Positions 1-10,490 of a stretch of 64,000 nucleotides of DNA are shown piece after piece. The position numbers and the translations under genes were made by a program. Source of the DNA: Duganella sp. CF517 (lineage in GTDB: Bacteria > Pseudomonadota > Gammaproteobacteria > Burkholderiales > Burkholderiaceae_D); contig NZ_FODC01000008.1 of NCBI RefSeq assembly GCF_900110275.1, forward strand, positions 248,001 to 312,000. Direction: 5' to 3'. A model generated the notes under the pieces. That model saw only the letters and a list, made by a program, of their open reading frames with translations, was not told the origin of the DNA and ran no database searches. The number at the start of each line of letters is the position of its first letter. Within the stretch, counting starts at the first letter, position 1.

Positions 1-782
1 TCGCCACCTTGCAGGATCCGGATAGCGGCAGCATCGATTTCAACGGCCTCGACGTGCTGGCCCAGCCCGAGGCGCTGCGCCGCCAGCTCGGCTACCTGCC
101 GCAGGACTTCGGCGTCTACCCGAAAGTGAGCGCCGAAACGCTGCTCAACCACTTCGCCGTCCTCAAGGGCCTGACCGCGCGCGGCGAGCGCAAGGAGGCG
201 GTCGAGGCGCTGCTGCAGCAAACCAACCTGTGGGAAGCGCGCAAGCGCAACCTCGGCACCTATTCGGGCGGCATGCGCCAGCGCTTCGGCATCGCCCAGG
301 CGCTGCTCGGCTCGCCCCGGCTGGTGATCGTCGACGAGCCGACCGCCGGCCTCGATCCGGACGAACGCAACCGCTTCCTCAACCTGCTGGCCAAGATCGG
401 CGAGCAGGTGGTGGTGATCCTGTCGACCCACATCGTGGCCGACGTCACCGACCTGTGCCCGCGCATGGCCATCATCGTCAAGGGCGAGGTGCTCAGCCAG
501 GGCGAACCGCTGGCGGCCATCGACACCATCAAGAGCAAGGTGTGGCGCCGCAGCGTCAGCGCCGAGGCGCTGCCGGAATACCAGCAGCGCTTCAACGTGC
601 TGCACACGCGCCTGGTCGGCGGCAAGCCGCAGATCAACGTCTACGCCGACAGCCAGCCGGACGACGGTTTTATCGCCGTCGAGCCGGACCTGGAGGACGT
701 CTACTTCCTGCACGTGCGCAACGCCGCCCGCGCCGCCGCGCCGGCCGCCGCCGCGCCGGTCGCCGCGCCGGTCGCGGCGTAA
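1..782 (+). CDS. ABC transporter ATP-binding protein, 5' truncated by window edge
   Basis: Nucleotide-binding subunit of an ABC-2 type exporter, expected to energise the permease encoded 9 bp downstream. The reading frame is open from base 3 and ends with TAA at 780-782. Visible motifs in order are the Q-loop (GYLPQDFG), the ABC signature in the variant form YSGGM followed by RQR, Walker B (LVIVDEPTAGLD) and the H-loop (LSTH). The Walker A segment is not present, so the N-terminus lies before the window; a TTG at 9 is only an internal codon. The C-terminus has a low-complexity Ala/Pro tail. The substrate cannot be read from the sequence. Confidence 0.93.
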   Translation, partial: ATLQDPDSGSIDFNGLDVLAQPEALRRQLGYLPQDFGVYPKVSAETLLNHFAVLKGLTARGERKEAVEALLQQTNLWEARKRNLGTYSGGMRQRFGIAQALLGSPRLVIVDEPTAGLDPDERNRFLNLLAKIGEQVVVILSTHIVADVTDLCPRMAIIVKGEVLSQGEPLAAIDTIKSKVWRRSVSAEALPEYQQRFNVLHTRLVGGKPQINVYADSQPDDGFIAVEPDLEDVYFLHVRNAARAAAPAAAAPVAAPVAA

Positions 783-791
783 GGAGCCGCC

Positions 792-3700
792 ATGTTGCTT
801 GAATTCTTTAAATTCGACTTGCGCTACCAGCTGCGCCAACCGCTGCTGTGGGTCAGCGGCCTGATCCTGGCGCTGATGGCGTTCGGCGCCACCACCAGCG
901 ACGCCATCCAGGTCGGCGGCGCCATCGGCAACGTCCACCGCAACGCGCCGACGGTCGTGGCGCAGATCATGGGCACGTTCACGGTGATCTCGATGTTCAT
1001 CGTCACCATCTTCATCGCCGGCACGGTGCTGCGCGACAGCGAGGTCGGCATCTCCGACATGCTGTTCGCCACGCCGATGCGCAAGTACCAATACCTGCTC
1101 GGCCGCTTCAGCGCCGGCCTGGTGGCCTGCCTGGCGATCTTCGTGCTGATCGCCATCGGCATGCTGCTCGGGCCGCTGATGCCGTGGGTGGACGAGGCCC
1201 GCGTCGGTCCGCTGCCGGGCGCGGCCTACCTGTGGAGCTTCGCCTTCTTCGTCATTCCCAACCTGCTGTTCGTCGGCGCGCTGCTGATGCTGCTGGCGGC
1301 CACCACCCGCTCGATGATGCTGGTCTATGTCGGCGTGCTGGGCTTCTTCGTGCTGTGGGCCGTCGCCGGCGCCTTCACGCGCGACATCAACAACGAATGG
1401 ATCGCCGTGCTGGTCGATCCGTTCGGCGTGCGCGCCTTCGGCCGCGCCACCCGCTACTTCTCGGCGGCCGAGGCCAACGCCGGCCTGCCGCCGTTCACCG
1501 GCTACCTGCTGGCCAACCGCCTGCTGTGGCTGGGCGTGGCGGCGGTCTTCTTCATCGCCACCCTGGTCCTGTTCAAGCCGCAGCGGGTCGGCACCGGGCG
1601 CCGCCTGTTCGGCAAGGCCAAGCCGGCCGCCGTGGCGCCGCCGGCGCCGCCGGCCGTGGCGCTGCCGCGCATCGCGCCGCGCTTCGATGCCTCCACCGGC
1701 TGGCTGCAGTGCTGGCACATCCTCGCCTTCGACGCCAGGGCCGTGTTCAAGAGCGTGCCCTTCCTGGTGATGCTGCTGTTCGGCGTGCTCAACTTCATCG
1801 GCGCCGCCACCCAGGCCGACAGCATGCTGGGCACCGACGTCTACCCGGTCACGCACCTGATGTTGCAGACCCTGAGCGGCACCTTCAACTTCATGCTGAT
1901 CATCGTGCTGACCTTCTACGCCGGCGAACTGATCTTTAAGGAGCGCCAGGCCCGGATCGCCGACGTCGGCGACGCCATGCCGGTGCCCGACTGGGCGCCG
2001 CTGGTGGCCAAATGCGTCGCGCTGGTGGGCGTCATCTTCGGCTTCCTGCTGACCGGCGCGGTGGCGGCGGCCGGCTTCCAGCTGTTCAAGGGCGGCGCGC
2101 CGATCGAGGTCGGCCTGTACGTCAAGGGCGTGCTGCTGGAGTCGGCCTTCTTCGTGCTGATGGGACTGTTCGCGCTGGCGCTGCAAGTGCTCACCAATAA
2201 CAAATTCATCGGCTACCTGCTGGTGATCCTGCTGATGGTGTCGCAGATCGTGCTGGGCGTGATGCACTTCAACCACAACCTGTACAACTTCGGCGCGCTG
2301 CCGGGCCTGCGCTATTCGGACATGAACGGCTACGGCCACTTCCTCAAGGGCTGGTCGTGGTACGCCTTGTACTGGAGCTTGTTCACGGTGTCGGCGCTGA
2401 TCCTGGCGCAAGCGTTCTGGGTGCGCGGCCTGGCGCGGCCGTGGCGCGCCCGCCTGCGCCTTGCCGGCGCGCGCTTGAAGGGCGGCGCCGGCGTGGCGCT
2501 GGCGCTCGGCGTGGCCGGCTTCATCGGCACCGGCGCCTGGATCTTCTACAACACCAACGTGCTCAACGAATATGTGCCGTCGGACCTCGCCATGGACCGC
2601 CAGGCGGACTACGAAAAGAACTACCGCAAATACAAGGACTTGCCGCAGCCGCGCATCACCGACGTGCGCGCCGATGTCGACATCTATCCGGCCGAGCGCC
2701 GGGTGGCGATCCATGGCCGCTATCTGCTGGAAAACAAAACCGGCCTGCCGCTGACCGAACTACGCCTGCAGGTCAATCCGGACCTCGAAACCCGCTACGC
2801 CAACCTGCCGCCGCACCAGGTCGTGCTGGACGATAAGATCGCCGGCTTCAAGGTCATCAAGCTGGCGCAGCCGATCGCGCCGGGCGCGCGTGTCGACCTC
2901 GGCTTCACCGTCGATGTCCGCCACCAGGGCTTCACCAACAGCGGCGCGCCCGACAGCGTCAACCTGAACGGCACCTTCTTCAACAACAGCGAGTTCTTCC
3001 CGCACTTCGGCTACCGCGACGATTACGAGCTGAAGGACCGCAACGAGCGCCGCAAGCGCGGCCTGGGCGAACCGAACCGCATGGCCAAGCTGGAGGACGA
3101 AAAGGCGCGCGCCTACCACGCCTTCGGCGGCGAGTCGGACTGGATCAATTTCGAGACCACGGTCTCGACCAGCGGCGACCAGATCGCCATCGCGCCGGGC
3201 TACCTGCAGAAGACCTGGGAGCAGGGCGGGCGCCGCTACTTCCACTACAAGATGGACCGGCCGATGGTCAACTTCTTCGCCTACCTGTCGGCGCGCTGGA
3301 GCGTCAGGAAGGGCGAATGGCGCGGCCTGCCGATCGAGGTTTACTACGACAGCAAGCACGCCTACAACGTCGACCGCATGATCACGTCGACGCAAAAGTC
3401 GCTCGACTACTTCGACGCCAACTACACGCCGTACCAGCACAAGCAGGCGCGCATCCTCGAGTTCCCGAACTACCGGGGCTTCGCGCAATCGTTCGCCAAC
3501 ACGATCCCGTATTCGGAATCGATAGGCTTCATCGCCGACCTGCGCGACAAGGACGACATCGACTACGTCTACTACGTCACCGCGCACGAGATGGCGCACC
3601 AATGGTGGGGCCACCAGGTGACGGGCGCCAACGTCCAGGGCTCGACGATGCTGATCGAATCGCTGGCGCAATACTCGGCGCTGATGGTGATGGAAAAGGA

Positions 3701-4373
3701 ATACGGCCGCGACAAGCTGCGCCGCTTCCTGCGCTTCGAGCTGGACAGCTATCTGCGCGACCGTGGCGGCGAGCTGATCGAAGAACAGCCGCTGTTCCGC
3801 GTCGAAAACCAGCAATACATCCACTACCGCAAGGGCAGTCTGGTGTTCTACCGCCTGCGCGACGAGATCGGCGAGGACGCCCTCAACCGCGCGCTCAAGC
3901 GCTTCCTGCAAGACAAAGCCTACCAGCAGGCGCCGTACACCACCAGCCGCGAGTTGCTCGGTTACATACGCGCCGAAGCGCCGCCGGAAAAGCAGGCGCT
4001 GATCACCGACCTGTTCGAGAAGATCGTCTTCTACGACAACCGCGTGACGGACGCGAAGGCGAAGAAACGCGCCGACGGCCGCTGGGACGTGACGATGACC
4101 TTGCATCTGGCAAAGATGGAAGCGGACGGCAAGGGCAAGGAGACGCCGCGCGCCTACGACGAGCCGGTCGAGATCGCCGTATTCGCCCGCGCGCCGGGCG
4201 CCAAGGAGAGCGAGGAACGGGTGCTGTTCACGGAGAAGCGGCTGCTGGCCGGCGGCGATCCGGTGGTCACGGTCACGGTCAAGGAGCAACCGTTCGACGT
4301 CGGCGTCGACCCGTACAACAAGATGATCGACCGGGTCTCGCGCGACAACCGCAAAGAGGTGGTTATCGAGTAA
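792..4373 (+). CDS. ABC-2 type permease fused to M1-family metallopeptidase domain
   Basis: A 1193-residue inner-membrane protein. Residues 1 to about 265 and about 310 to 580 are two hydrophobic ABC-2 permease halves, separated by an Ala/Pro-rich linker. From about residue 600 to the end the protein is a soluble M1 (gluzincin) peptidase module. The zinc motif HEMAH is at residues 932-936 and the likely third ligand is Glu956. Two things differ from textbook M1 enzymes: 19 instead of 18 residues separate the second His from that Glu, and no GAMEN exopeptidase motif is seen where a segment with NTIPYSE occurs. The gene follows the truncated ATPase closely (GGAG-type ribosome site at 782-786), so the two probably form one exporter. 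Fusions of this type are known in proteobacteria; the substrate is unknown to me. Confidence 0.88.
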   Translation: MLLEFFKFDLRYQLRQPLLWVSGLILALMAFGATTSDAIQVGGAIGNVHRNAPTVVAQIMGTFTVISMFIVTIFIAGTVLRDSEVGISDMLFATPMRKYQYLLGRFSAGLVACLAIFVLIAIGMLLGPLMPWVDEARVGPLPGAAYLWSFAFFVIPNLLFVGALLMLLAATTRSMMLVYVGVLGFFVLWAVAGAFTRDINNEWIAVLVDPFGVRAFGRATRYFSAAEANAGLPPFTGYLLANRLLWLGVAAVFFIATLVLFKPQRVGTGRRLFGKAKPAAVAPPAPPAVALPRIAPRFDASTGWLQCWHILAFDARAVFKSVPFLVMLLFGVLNFIGAATQADSMLGTDVYPVTHLMLQTLSGTFNFMLIIVLTFYAGELIFKERQARIADVGDAMPVPDWAPLVAKCVALVGVIFGFLLTGAVAAAGFQLFKGGAPIEVGLYVKGVLLESAFFVLMGLFALALQVLTNNKFIGYLLVILLMVSQIVLGVMHFNHNLYNFGALPGLRYSDMNGYGHFLKGWSWYALYWSLFTVSALILAQAFWVRGLARPWRARLRLAGARLKGGAGVALALGVAGFIGTGAWIFYNTNVLNEYVPSDLAMDRQADYEKNYRKYKDLPQPRITDVRADVDIYPAERRVAIHGRYLLENKTGLPLTELRLQVNPDLETRYANLPPHQVVLDDKIAGFKVIKLAQPIAPGARVDLGFTVDVRHQGFTNSGAPDSVNLNGTFFNNSEFFPHFGYRDDYELKDRNERRKRGLGEPNRMAKLEDEKARAYHAFGGESDWINFETTVSTSGDQIAIAPGYLQKTWEQGGRRYFHYKMDRPMVNFFAYLSARWSVRKGEWRGLPIEVYYDSKHAYNVDRMITSTQKSLDYFDANYTPYQHKQARILEFPNYRGFAQSFANTIPYSESIGFIADLRDKDDIDYVYYVTAHEMAHQWWGHQVTGANVQGSTMLIESLAQYSALMVMEKEYGRDKLRRFLRFELDSYLRDRGGELIEEQPLFRVENQQYIHYRKGSLVFYRLRDEIGEDALNRALKRFLQDKAYQQAPYTTSRELLGYIRAEAPPEKQALITDLFEKIVFYDNRVTDAKAKKRADGRWDVTMTLHLAKMEADGKGKETPRAYDEPVEIAVFARAPGAKESEERVLFTEKRLLAGGDPVVTVTVKEQPFDVGVDPYNKMIDRVSRDNRKEVVIE

Positions 4374-4508
4374 GTCCGGCCTGACGCCGGCTTGGCCGGT
4401 TCAGGCGGCCAGGGCGGCACGGGACGGGTGGCAGACGGCGTCGTTGGCGCCGGCGCCGCGGATGGCGGACCCGACCCCGGAGCTTACAAAAAATGACAAG
4501 TTAAGGAA

Positions 4509-4537
4509 TTGACAAAATATGGCGGTGCCGGGATACT
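4509..4537 (+). promoter_or_regulatory. sigma70 promoter for the MacB-like export operon
   Basis: TTGACA at 4509-4514, a 17-nt spacer, and GATACT at 4532-4537. The -35 is perfect and the -10 matches five of six bases. Transcription would start about base 4544, directly at the ATG of the next gene (4545), predicting a leaderless message. No Shine-Dalgarno sequence is seen before that ATG. Confidence 0.6.
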
Positions 4538-4544
4538 TCCCGGC

Positions 4545-5212
<668 letters not shown>

Positions 5213-5216
<4 letters not shown>

Positions 5217-7234
5217 AACACGCGACCGTGGCGCTGTCGGGCGTGGCGTTGCTGGCGCTGGCCGGCGCCGCCCTGCCGGGCCCCGATGGCGGCGGCGCCG
5301 CCGCTTCCGCGCCCGCCACCAAGGCCGACGCCACCACCGCCACCACCGCCGCCACCACCATCGCCACTACCACCGCCACCACCAGCGCGCCGCGCCGCCC
5401 CGTTCTGCTGACCGGCGAAGTGGAGGCGCTGGACTCGCAAACCATCACCGTGCCGCCGTCGAACTCGGCGCCGCTGACCCTGCGCAATTTCGTTGCCGAG
5501 GGCACCCACGTCAAACCCGGCGACGTGGTGCTGCGCATCGAGACCGATGGCGCCGCCAACATCGACCGGCTCGAAACCGAACTCGAACAGGCACGCGCGC
5601 GTGCCGAGAAGGAAACCGCCACCTTGGAAGTGGCGGCCGTCGAGGCCGAGAAGGCGCTGGTCACCGCGCAGGCCGCGCTGGCCAAGGCCAAGGTCGAGGC
5701 GGCGCTGCCCAAGACGCAAATCTCGGTGCTGGACTACGATCGCCACCAGGCGGCGCTCGGCAGCACCACGCGCGACCTGGCGATCAAGCGCGACGCCGAC
5801 GCCAGCGCGCGCGAGGCGGTCGCCCGGCGCCGCGAGGACGGCAAGCTGGAGGTCCAGAAGCTGCGGATCAACCTGGCGTTCCAGCTCGCCCAGCTGGCGC
5901 AATCGGAAGTGCGCGCCACGCGCGACGGCGTGGTGGTGCACGGCTACAGCCCGTGGATGGGCCAGCGCTTCGAGGAGGGTTCGTCGGCATGGCCGGGCAA
6001 CGCCGCCGGCACGGTGTTGGGCAACGGCGAGATGGCCGTCACCGCCTGGGCGCTGGAGGCGGACCGCCCCTACCTGTCCGAGGGGCAATCGGTGAGCCTG
6101 CGCTTCGACGCCTTGCCGGCCACCGCCACCGCCGCCGTCACCGGCAAGGTCAAGTCCATCACCAGCGCGCCGGAAGCGCGCGCGAGCTGGGGCCTGGGCC
6201 GCTACTTCCGCATCAAGATCGCGCTGCCGCACGGGCACGGCCTGCCGCTGGTGGCGGGCATGAGCGCCTTGGTCGAACCGTACGCGGCCAAGGCGTCCCC
6301 GCCGGCCCCCGCGCCCGGGAACGAGGCGCTCACCGTCGAGGGCGAGATCGCCTCGCGCGGCGCGCTGCCGGTGTCGCCGCCGAGCATCCCCCACATCTGG
6401 CAATACAAGCTGGCGCAGATCGCGCCGGAAGGCACCATGGTCGAGGCCGGGCAGCAGATCGCCCAGTTCGAATCGAACGACGTCACCACCCGGCTGATCG
6501 CGCAGCAGGGCACGCTCAACGAAAAACTGCGCGCGCTCGACAAGCTCAAGCTCGACCAGACCGAGGCCGACCGCGCGGGCGAACTGGCCGTGGCGGAGGC
6601 GCACAGCAACGCCGACAAGGCCGACCGCAAAGCCACCATGCCGAAGGAACTGATACGCCGCGTCGACTACGACAAACTGGTGATCGAGCGCGGCGAGAAA
6701 AACCAGCTGGCCAAGCTGGCGCTGACCCAGCACCAGGCGCAAATGCGCGCCCGCCACGCCGAGCGCGCCGGGTTGCAGGCCGAGATCGCGCAGCAGCAGA
6801 CCCAGATCGCCGCGCTGGCCAAGGGCCAGGCGGCGCTGAAGGTGGTGGCGCCGCGCCGGGGGCTGGTGGTCTACCGCACCGGTTTCGACGGCCAGAAATT
6901 CAGCGCCGGCAGCCAGGTGTGGGTGGGGTTGACGGTGGCCACGTTGGCCGACCCGGAGCGGCTGTACATCGCCGCCAACGTGCCGGAGGCGCAATCGTCG
7001 CGGGTGCGCGTGGGGCAGGCGGCGCGTGTGACCATACCCGGCAGCAACCAGACGCTGAACGCGCGCGTGGTCGGTCTGGGACGCGCGTTCCACGGCAAAT
7101 CGACCGCCCAGCCGACCATCGTGCGCGATGTCGAATTGCAGTTCGACGGCGCCACCAGCGGACTTAAACCGGGCGCGGCGGTGCAAGCGGTGCTGGTCGC
7201 CGACGCCGCCCGTCCGGCGGAGCGCAAGCGATGA
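5213..7234 (+). CDS. Double-length periplasmic adaptor (HlyD/MacA-like) of ABC exporter
   Basis: 673 residues, close to twice the usual size of a membrane fusion protein. It begins with a GTG overlapping the stop of the ATPase gene. The N-terminus is a signal peptide or membrane anchor, followed by a Thr/Ala-rich linker at about residues 40-60. Two adaptor modules then follow in tandem. Each has a lipoyl-like half (for example EGTHVKPGDVVLRIE and EGTMVEAGQQIAQFE), a long Glu/Arg/Ala-rich coiled hairpin, the returning lipoyl half and a beta-barrel. The first barrel ends near residue 360, where a Pro-rich linker separates the modules. The protein should lie in the periplasm and bridge the permease to an outer-membrane channel, none of which is encoded here. 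Confidence 0.82.
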
Positions 7235-8475
7235 AGCGCGCCACGCGCACGCCGCAGGCGATGGCGCTGGCGATCGCGATCGCATTCGGCATCGCGTCTG
7301 GCGCGTCGCTGAGCGGCTGCGGCGGCGACGCGATGTCATCCGGCGCCGCCGCCGAGACATTGGCGCCGCGTGCATGGCTGGAGACCCTGGCCGTCGACGG
7401 CGAGATCAAGGCCGCCGCCAGCACGCCGCTCAACGTGCCGGGCAACAACTGGAGCCAGCGCATGCTGATCGACATGGTGGCCGACGGCAGCAGCGTGGAA
7501 CAGGGCCAGGTCGTGGCGCGCTTCGACTCGCCGCAATCGCGCATGGAGTTGTCGCAGGCCGAGCTGGAACTGCTGCGCAAGACCCTGGCCGAGCAAGCCA
7601 GCGCCAGCGCCGCCCAGGTCGAGCGCGACAAACTGGCCGGCGACCGCGCCAAGGTCGAGGACGACCTGGGCCTGAGCCGGCGCTATGCCAGCGTCGACCT
7701 GAGCATCTTCCCCCGCAACGACATCCTGGACGCGCTGGCCGATGTCGGCTTCCTGACCACCAAGCGCACCTACCTTGAGTGGAAGGGCGGGCAGGCGCAG
7801 GCGCGCACGGCCGCGCAGGACGCGGTGCTGCATTCGCAGCGCGACAGCGTGCTGCGGACCGCCGCCCAGCAACGCGACAGCCTGGCCGCGCTGGAACTGG
7901 TGGCGCCGCACGACGGCGTGTTCCTGCTGACGGCCAAGTGGGACGGCACCAAGGCCGAGATCGGCTCGACGCAGGTGGCGGGCCAGGAGTTCGGCTCGCT
8001 GCCCGACCTGAACCAGCTAGTGGCCCATTTCAGCGTCGCCGAGGGCCAGGTCTTCGGCCTGAAGGCGGGGTTGCCGGTGCGGGTGCGGCTGGCCGGCACC
8101 GGCACCGAGCTCGCGCTCAAGGTGACGCGCGTCGGCAGCAACGCCAGCACCACGTCGCAGGAGTCGCCGGTCAAATACAGCGACTTCGACGCCGCCATCG
8201 ACACCGCCACCGCGCGCCGGCTCGGCCTCAAACCCGGCCAGGCGTTGCGCGGCACGGTGGAATTGGTGGCGCGGCCGGCCGCGCTGACGGTGCCCAACAT
8301 CGCGCTGGTGCAGGACGGCGCCGGCTACGTCGTCTACACCGAGGAAGCCGGCAAACAGATCCGGCACAAGGTCGAACTGGGACAACGCGGCCCGGTGCGC
8401 AGCGAACTGAAAAGCGGCGTCGCCGCCGGCGCGCGCATCGTGCTGCTGCCGCCGGCGTCAACGGAGAAATCATGA
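7231..8475 (+). CDS. Lipoprotein periplasmic adaptor (HlyD/MacA-like) of ABC exporter
   Basis: A 414-residue membrane fusion protein starting inside the end of the preceding gene (ATGA overlap at 7231). A signal peptide ending in the lipobox LSGC is visible at about residues 27-30, so it is likely a lipoprotein. The lipoyl-like halves, a helical hairpin rich in Ala, Gln and Glu (about residues 95-215) and a C-terminal barrel with a membrane-proximal domain are recognisable. With the double-length protein upstream, three adaptor modules serve one permease. The stop overlaps the ATG of the permease gene by four bases, implying translational coupling. Confidence 0.85.
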   Translation: MKRATRTPQAMALAIAIAFGIASGASLSGCGGDAMSSGAAAETLAPRAWLETLAVDGEIKAAASTPLNVPGNNWSQRMLIDMVADGSSVEQGQVVARFDSPQSRMELSQAELELLRKTLAEQASASAAQVERDKLAGDRAKVEDDLGLSRRYASVDLSIFPRNDILDALADVGFLTTKRTYLEWKGGQAQARTAAQDAVLHSQRDSVLRTAAQQRDSLAALELVAPHDGVFLLTAKWDGTKAEIGSTQVAGQEFGSLPDLNQLVAHFSVAEGQVFGLKAGLPVRVRLAGTGTELALKVTRVGSNASTTSQESPVKYSDFDAAIDTATARRLGLKPGQALRGTVELVARPAALTVPNIALVQDGAGYVVYTEEAGKQIRHKVELGQRGPVRSELKSGVAAGARIVLLPPASTEKS

Positions 8476-9707
8476 ATCTGGCGTTGATACGCGAAGCGGT
8501 CACCGAGCTGCAACGCCGCAAGCTGCGCACCGGGCTGACGTTGCTGGGCATGGTGTTCGGCGTGGCCGCCATCGTCGCCATGCTGGCCGTGGGCGAGGGC
8601 AGCAAGCGCGAGGCGCTGCGCCTGGTGGCCGAGCTGGGGCTGGACAATGTGCTCATCGAAAGCAAGGCCATCGATCCCGAGCAGCTCAAGGACATCCGCA
8701 CCCGTTCGCTGGGGCTGTCGGCGGCCGATGGCGCGGCGGCGTTGTCGGTGGTGCCGGGCGCGGTGTCGGTGTCGATGAAGAAGGAAATCAAGGTCGACCA
8801 GCTGGTGCTGGGCCAGCGCGTGGTGCCGGCGCGCGCCTACGCGGTCTCGCCGGCCTACGCCGGGCACGGCGGCCTGCGGCTGGCGGCCGGGCGCTGGCTG
8901 ACGCCGGCCGATGGCGCCACCGTGGCGCCGGTGTGCGTGCTCGGCGCCCGCCTCGCGCGCAGCTTGTTCGGCAATGAAGCCGCGCTGGGCCGCCACCTCA
9001 AGCTCAACCACGTATGGCTGGAGGTGGTGGGCGTGCTGGAGGACCGCGCGCAGAGCAAGTCCGACTTCGAAGGCGTCAAGCTGGGGCTCGACGACGAGCG
9101 CCTGTTCGTCGCTTGGGAGACGGGCAGGGCGCGCTTCAATTTCAAGCGCATCGAGGACGAGGTCGACGGCATCAGCGTGCGGCTCGACGGCAAGGTCGCG
9201 CCGGACCAGGCCGCGCGCGTGCTGCAGGCGCTGATCACCAGGCGCCACGGCGGCGCCGACGACACCAACCTGATCGTGCCGATGGGCCTGTATCGTCAGA
9301 ACCAGCAGACGCAGCGCATCTTCGCCATCGTCATGAGTTCGATCGCGGCGGTATCGCTGCTGGTGGGCGGCATCGGCATCATGAACATCATGCTGGCCAA
9401 CGTGCTCGAGCGGCGCCGCGAGGTGGGGCTGAAGCGGGCGCTGGGCGCGCGCCGGCGCGACGTGGTCGAGCAGTTCTTGGCCGAGGCGCTGGTGATCGCC
9501 GTCAGCGGCGCGTTGCTCGGCGTGCTGCTGGGCGCGGTGGCGGCCTACAGCATCGCCGCCTTGGCCGGCTGGTCGGTCGCATGGTCGCCGTTCAGCCTGG
9601 TCGCGGCGGTACTGCTGTGCGTAGCGGTGGGCCTGGCCTTCGGCGTGTTCCCCGCGCGCCAAGCGGCCGCGCTGGACCCGATCGCCGCGCTGCGCAGCGA
9701 CGGCTAA
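8472..9707 (+). CDS. ABC transporter permease, MacB/FtsX family
   Basis: A 411-residue permease. TM1 is near the N-terminus (about residues 20-40, LRTGLTLLGMVFG). A large periplasmic MacB-type core domain follows, then three membrane segments at the C-terminus, with the characteristic GGIGIMNIMLANVLERRREVG stretch and the closing PARQAAALDPIAALR motif of the family. The start at 8472 is supported by the four-base overlap with the adaptor gene and by the family-typical beginning MNLALIREA. It works with the ATPase at 4545 and the two adaptors as a mechanotransmission-type exporter. This is the last gene of the operon; the palindromic element at 9714 follows seven bases after the stop. Confidence 0.9.
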   Translation: MNLALIREAVTELQRRKLRTGLTLLGMVFGVAAIVAMLAVGEGSKREALRLVAELGLDNVLIESKAIDPEQLKDIRTRSLGLSAADGAAALSVVPGAVSVSMKKEIKVDQLVLGQRVVPARAYAVSPAYAGHGGLRLAAGRWLTPADGATVAPVCVLGARLARSLFGNEAALGRHLKLNHVWLEVVGVLEDRAQSKSDFEGVKLGLDDERLFVAWETGRARFNFKRIEDEVDGISVRLDGKVAPDQAARVLQALITRRHGGADDTNLIVPMGLYRQNQQTQRIFAIVMSSIAAVSLLVGGIGIMNIMLANVLERRREVGLKRALGARRRDVVEQFLAEALVIAVSGALLGVLLGAVAAYSIAALAGWSVAWSPFSLVAAVLLCVAVGLAFGVFPARQAAALDPIAALRSDG

Positions 9708-9713
9708 AAACAC

Positions 9714-9806
9714 GGGGTCAGTGCCGACATTCGGACATTTTGGAACTGTCGGCACGCTAAAAAGTTCCGCATTTTTGTCATTTGTCCGAATGTCGGCACT
9801 GACCCC
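9714..9806. repeat. Palindromic repeat element with 24-bp perfect arms
   Basis: The left arm at 9714-9737 begins GGGGTCAGTGCCGACATTCG, and the right arm at 9783-9806 is its exact reverse complement over 24 bases. The 45-nt interior has a nested hairpin, GGAACT (9742-9747) with AGTTCC (9763-9768). The right arm shares TGTCCGAATGTC-N5-TGACCCCGG with the tandem repeats at 21584-21698, so this is a dispersed family. It lies between convergent genes. A REP-like non-autonomous element is my inference; no transposase is nearby. Confidence 0.8.
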
Positions 9807-9822
9807 GGGGTTTAGTACGGCA

Positions 9823-10395
9823 TCATTTGCGCTGGCGGCGCCGTGCGGCAATGCGCAGCGACAGCGCCGAGACCAGGAAGTAAAACGCGCCGAAGCCCGC
9901 GTAGCCGGCGACCGTGGCGATCGAAGGCTCAGCGGTCAGCCGGGCCTGGGAGATGAAGAACGCGCCGGCAAGCGCCGATTGCGCGCCGCTCAGTATCATC
10001 GCCCATTGCGCGCCGTGGGATTTCCAGCGGCGCGCCGCCGTGCCGAGCTGGAGTAACCCCGACAAAATGGCCCAGGCGCCGAATACCGCCAACACCCGGT
10101 GCATATCGGGCAGGCCTACCGCGATCGCCACCGCGACGGCAAGGCTGACGAAGACATTGATCAGCTGGGTACGGTTACGCGCCAGTCCGCCGCTGCGCTT
10201 GCCATCGATGAAGTTGGCCAGCGCGTCCCAAGCCGGATAGCCGATCAGCAGCAGCGCGCTCACGCTGTCCGAACCTTTGCCGATCGTCAGCGCCGCGATC
10301 AGCCATAACGCCGAAAAAGCCGCGCGGACGGCGTAGTAACGCTCCAGCCAGCTGTCCTGCTCGATCGGGGAGGCGGTATTTATTTGTTGAGACAT
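9823..10395 (-). CDS. Small multi-pass membrane protein, DUF308-like, TetR-controlled
   Basis: A 190-residue hydrophobic protein with about six predicted membrane segments (examples: ALWLIAALTIG, VFVSLAVAVAIAVGL, AIATVAGYAGFGAFYFLVSAL). It looks like the HdeD/DUF308 type of short membrane protein, but I cannot name a function. The C-terminus is Arg-rich (RIAARRRQRK), presumably cytoplasmic. A GGAA ribosome site precedes the ATG. Its promoter region carries the same 18-bp operator as the neighbouring tetR-type gene, so it is likely the regulator's target. The 3' end meets the palindromic element. Confidence 0.75.
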   Translation of the reverse strand: MSQQINTASPIEQDSWLERYYAVRAAFSALWLIAALTIGKGSDSVSALLLIGYPAWDALANFIDGKRSGGLARNRTQLINVFVSLAVAVAIAVGLPDMHRVLAVFGAWAILSGLLQLGTAARRWKSHGAQWAMILSGAQSALAGAFFISQARLTAEPSIATVAGYAGFGAFYFLVSALSLRIAARRRQRK

Positions 10396-10410
10396 ATATT
10401 TTCCGTTCAG

Positions 10411-10432
10411 ATGCTACCTACTAGTTGGTAGG
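10411..10432 (-). promoter_or_regulatory. TetR operator before the DUF308-like gene
   Basis: The 18-bp near-palindrome CTACCTACTAGTTGGTAG lies at 10414-10431, with 16 of 18 positions symmetric. On the minus strand it is followed by the candidate -10 TAGCAT (10411-10416), so a bound repressor would cover the -10. A second copy with the same half-sites is at 11088-11105 in front of the TetR-type gene. Confidence 0.72.
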
Positions 10433-10490
10433 TTTGTGGGTTAAAAAAAACCGATCTCGAAGCACTCTCATGCCTGCGGGACCGATGACG

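Noticed and set aside
10441..10460. A-tract (ttaaaaaaaaccg) between the TetR and membrane genes as terminator
   Set aside because: On the minus strand the T run is not preceded by a GC-rich stem, so it is not counted as a terminator of the tetR-type gene.
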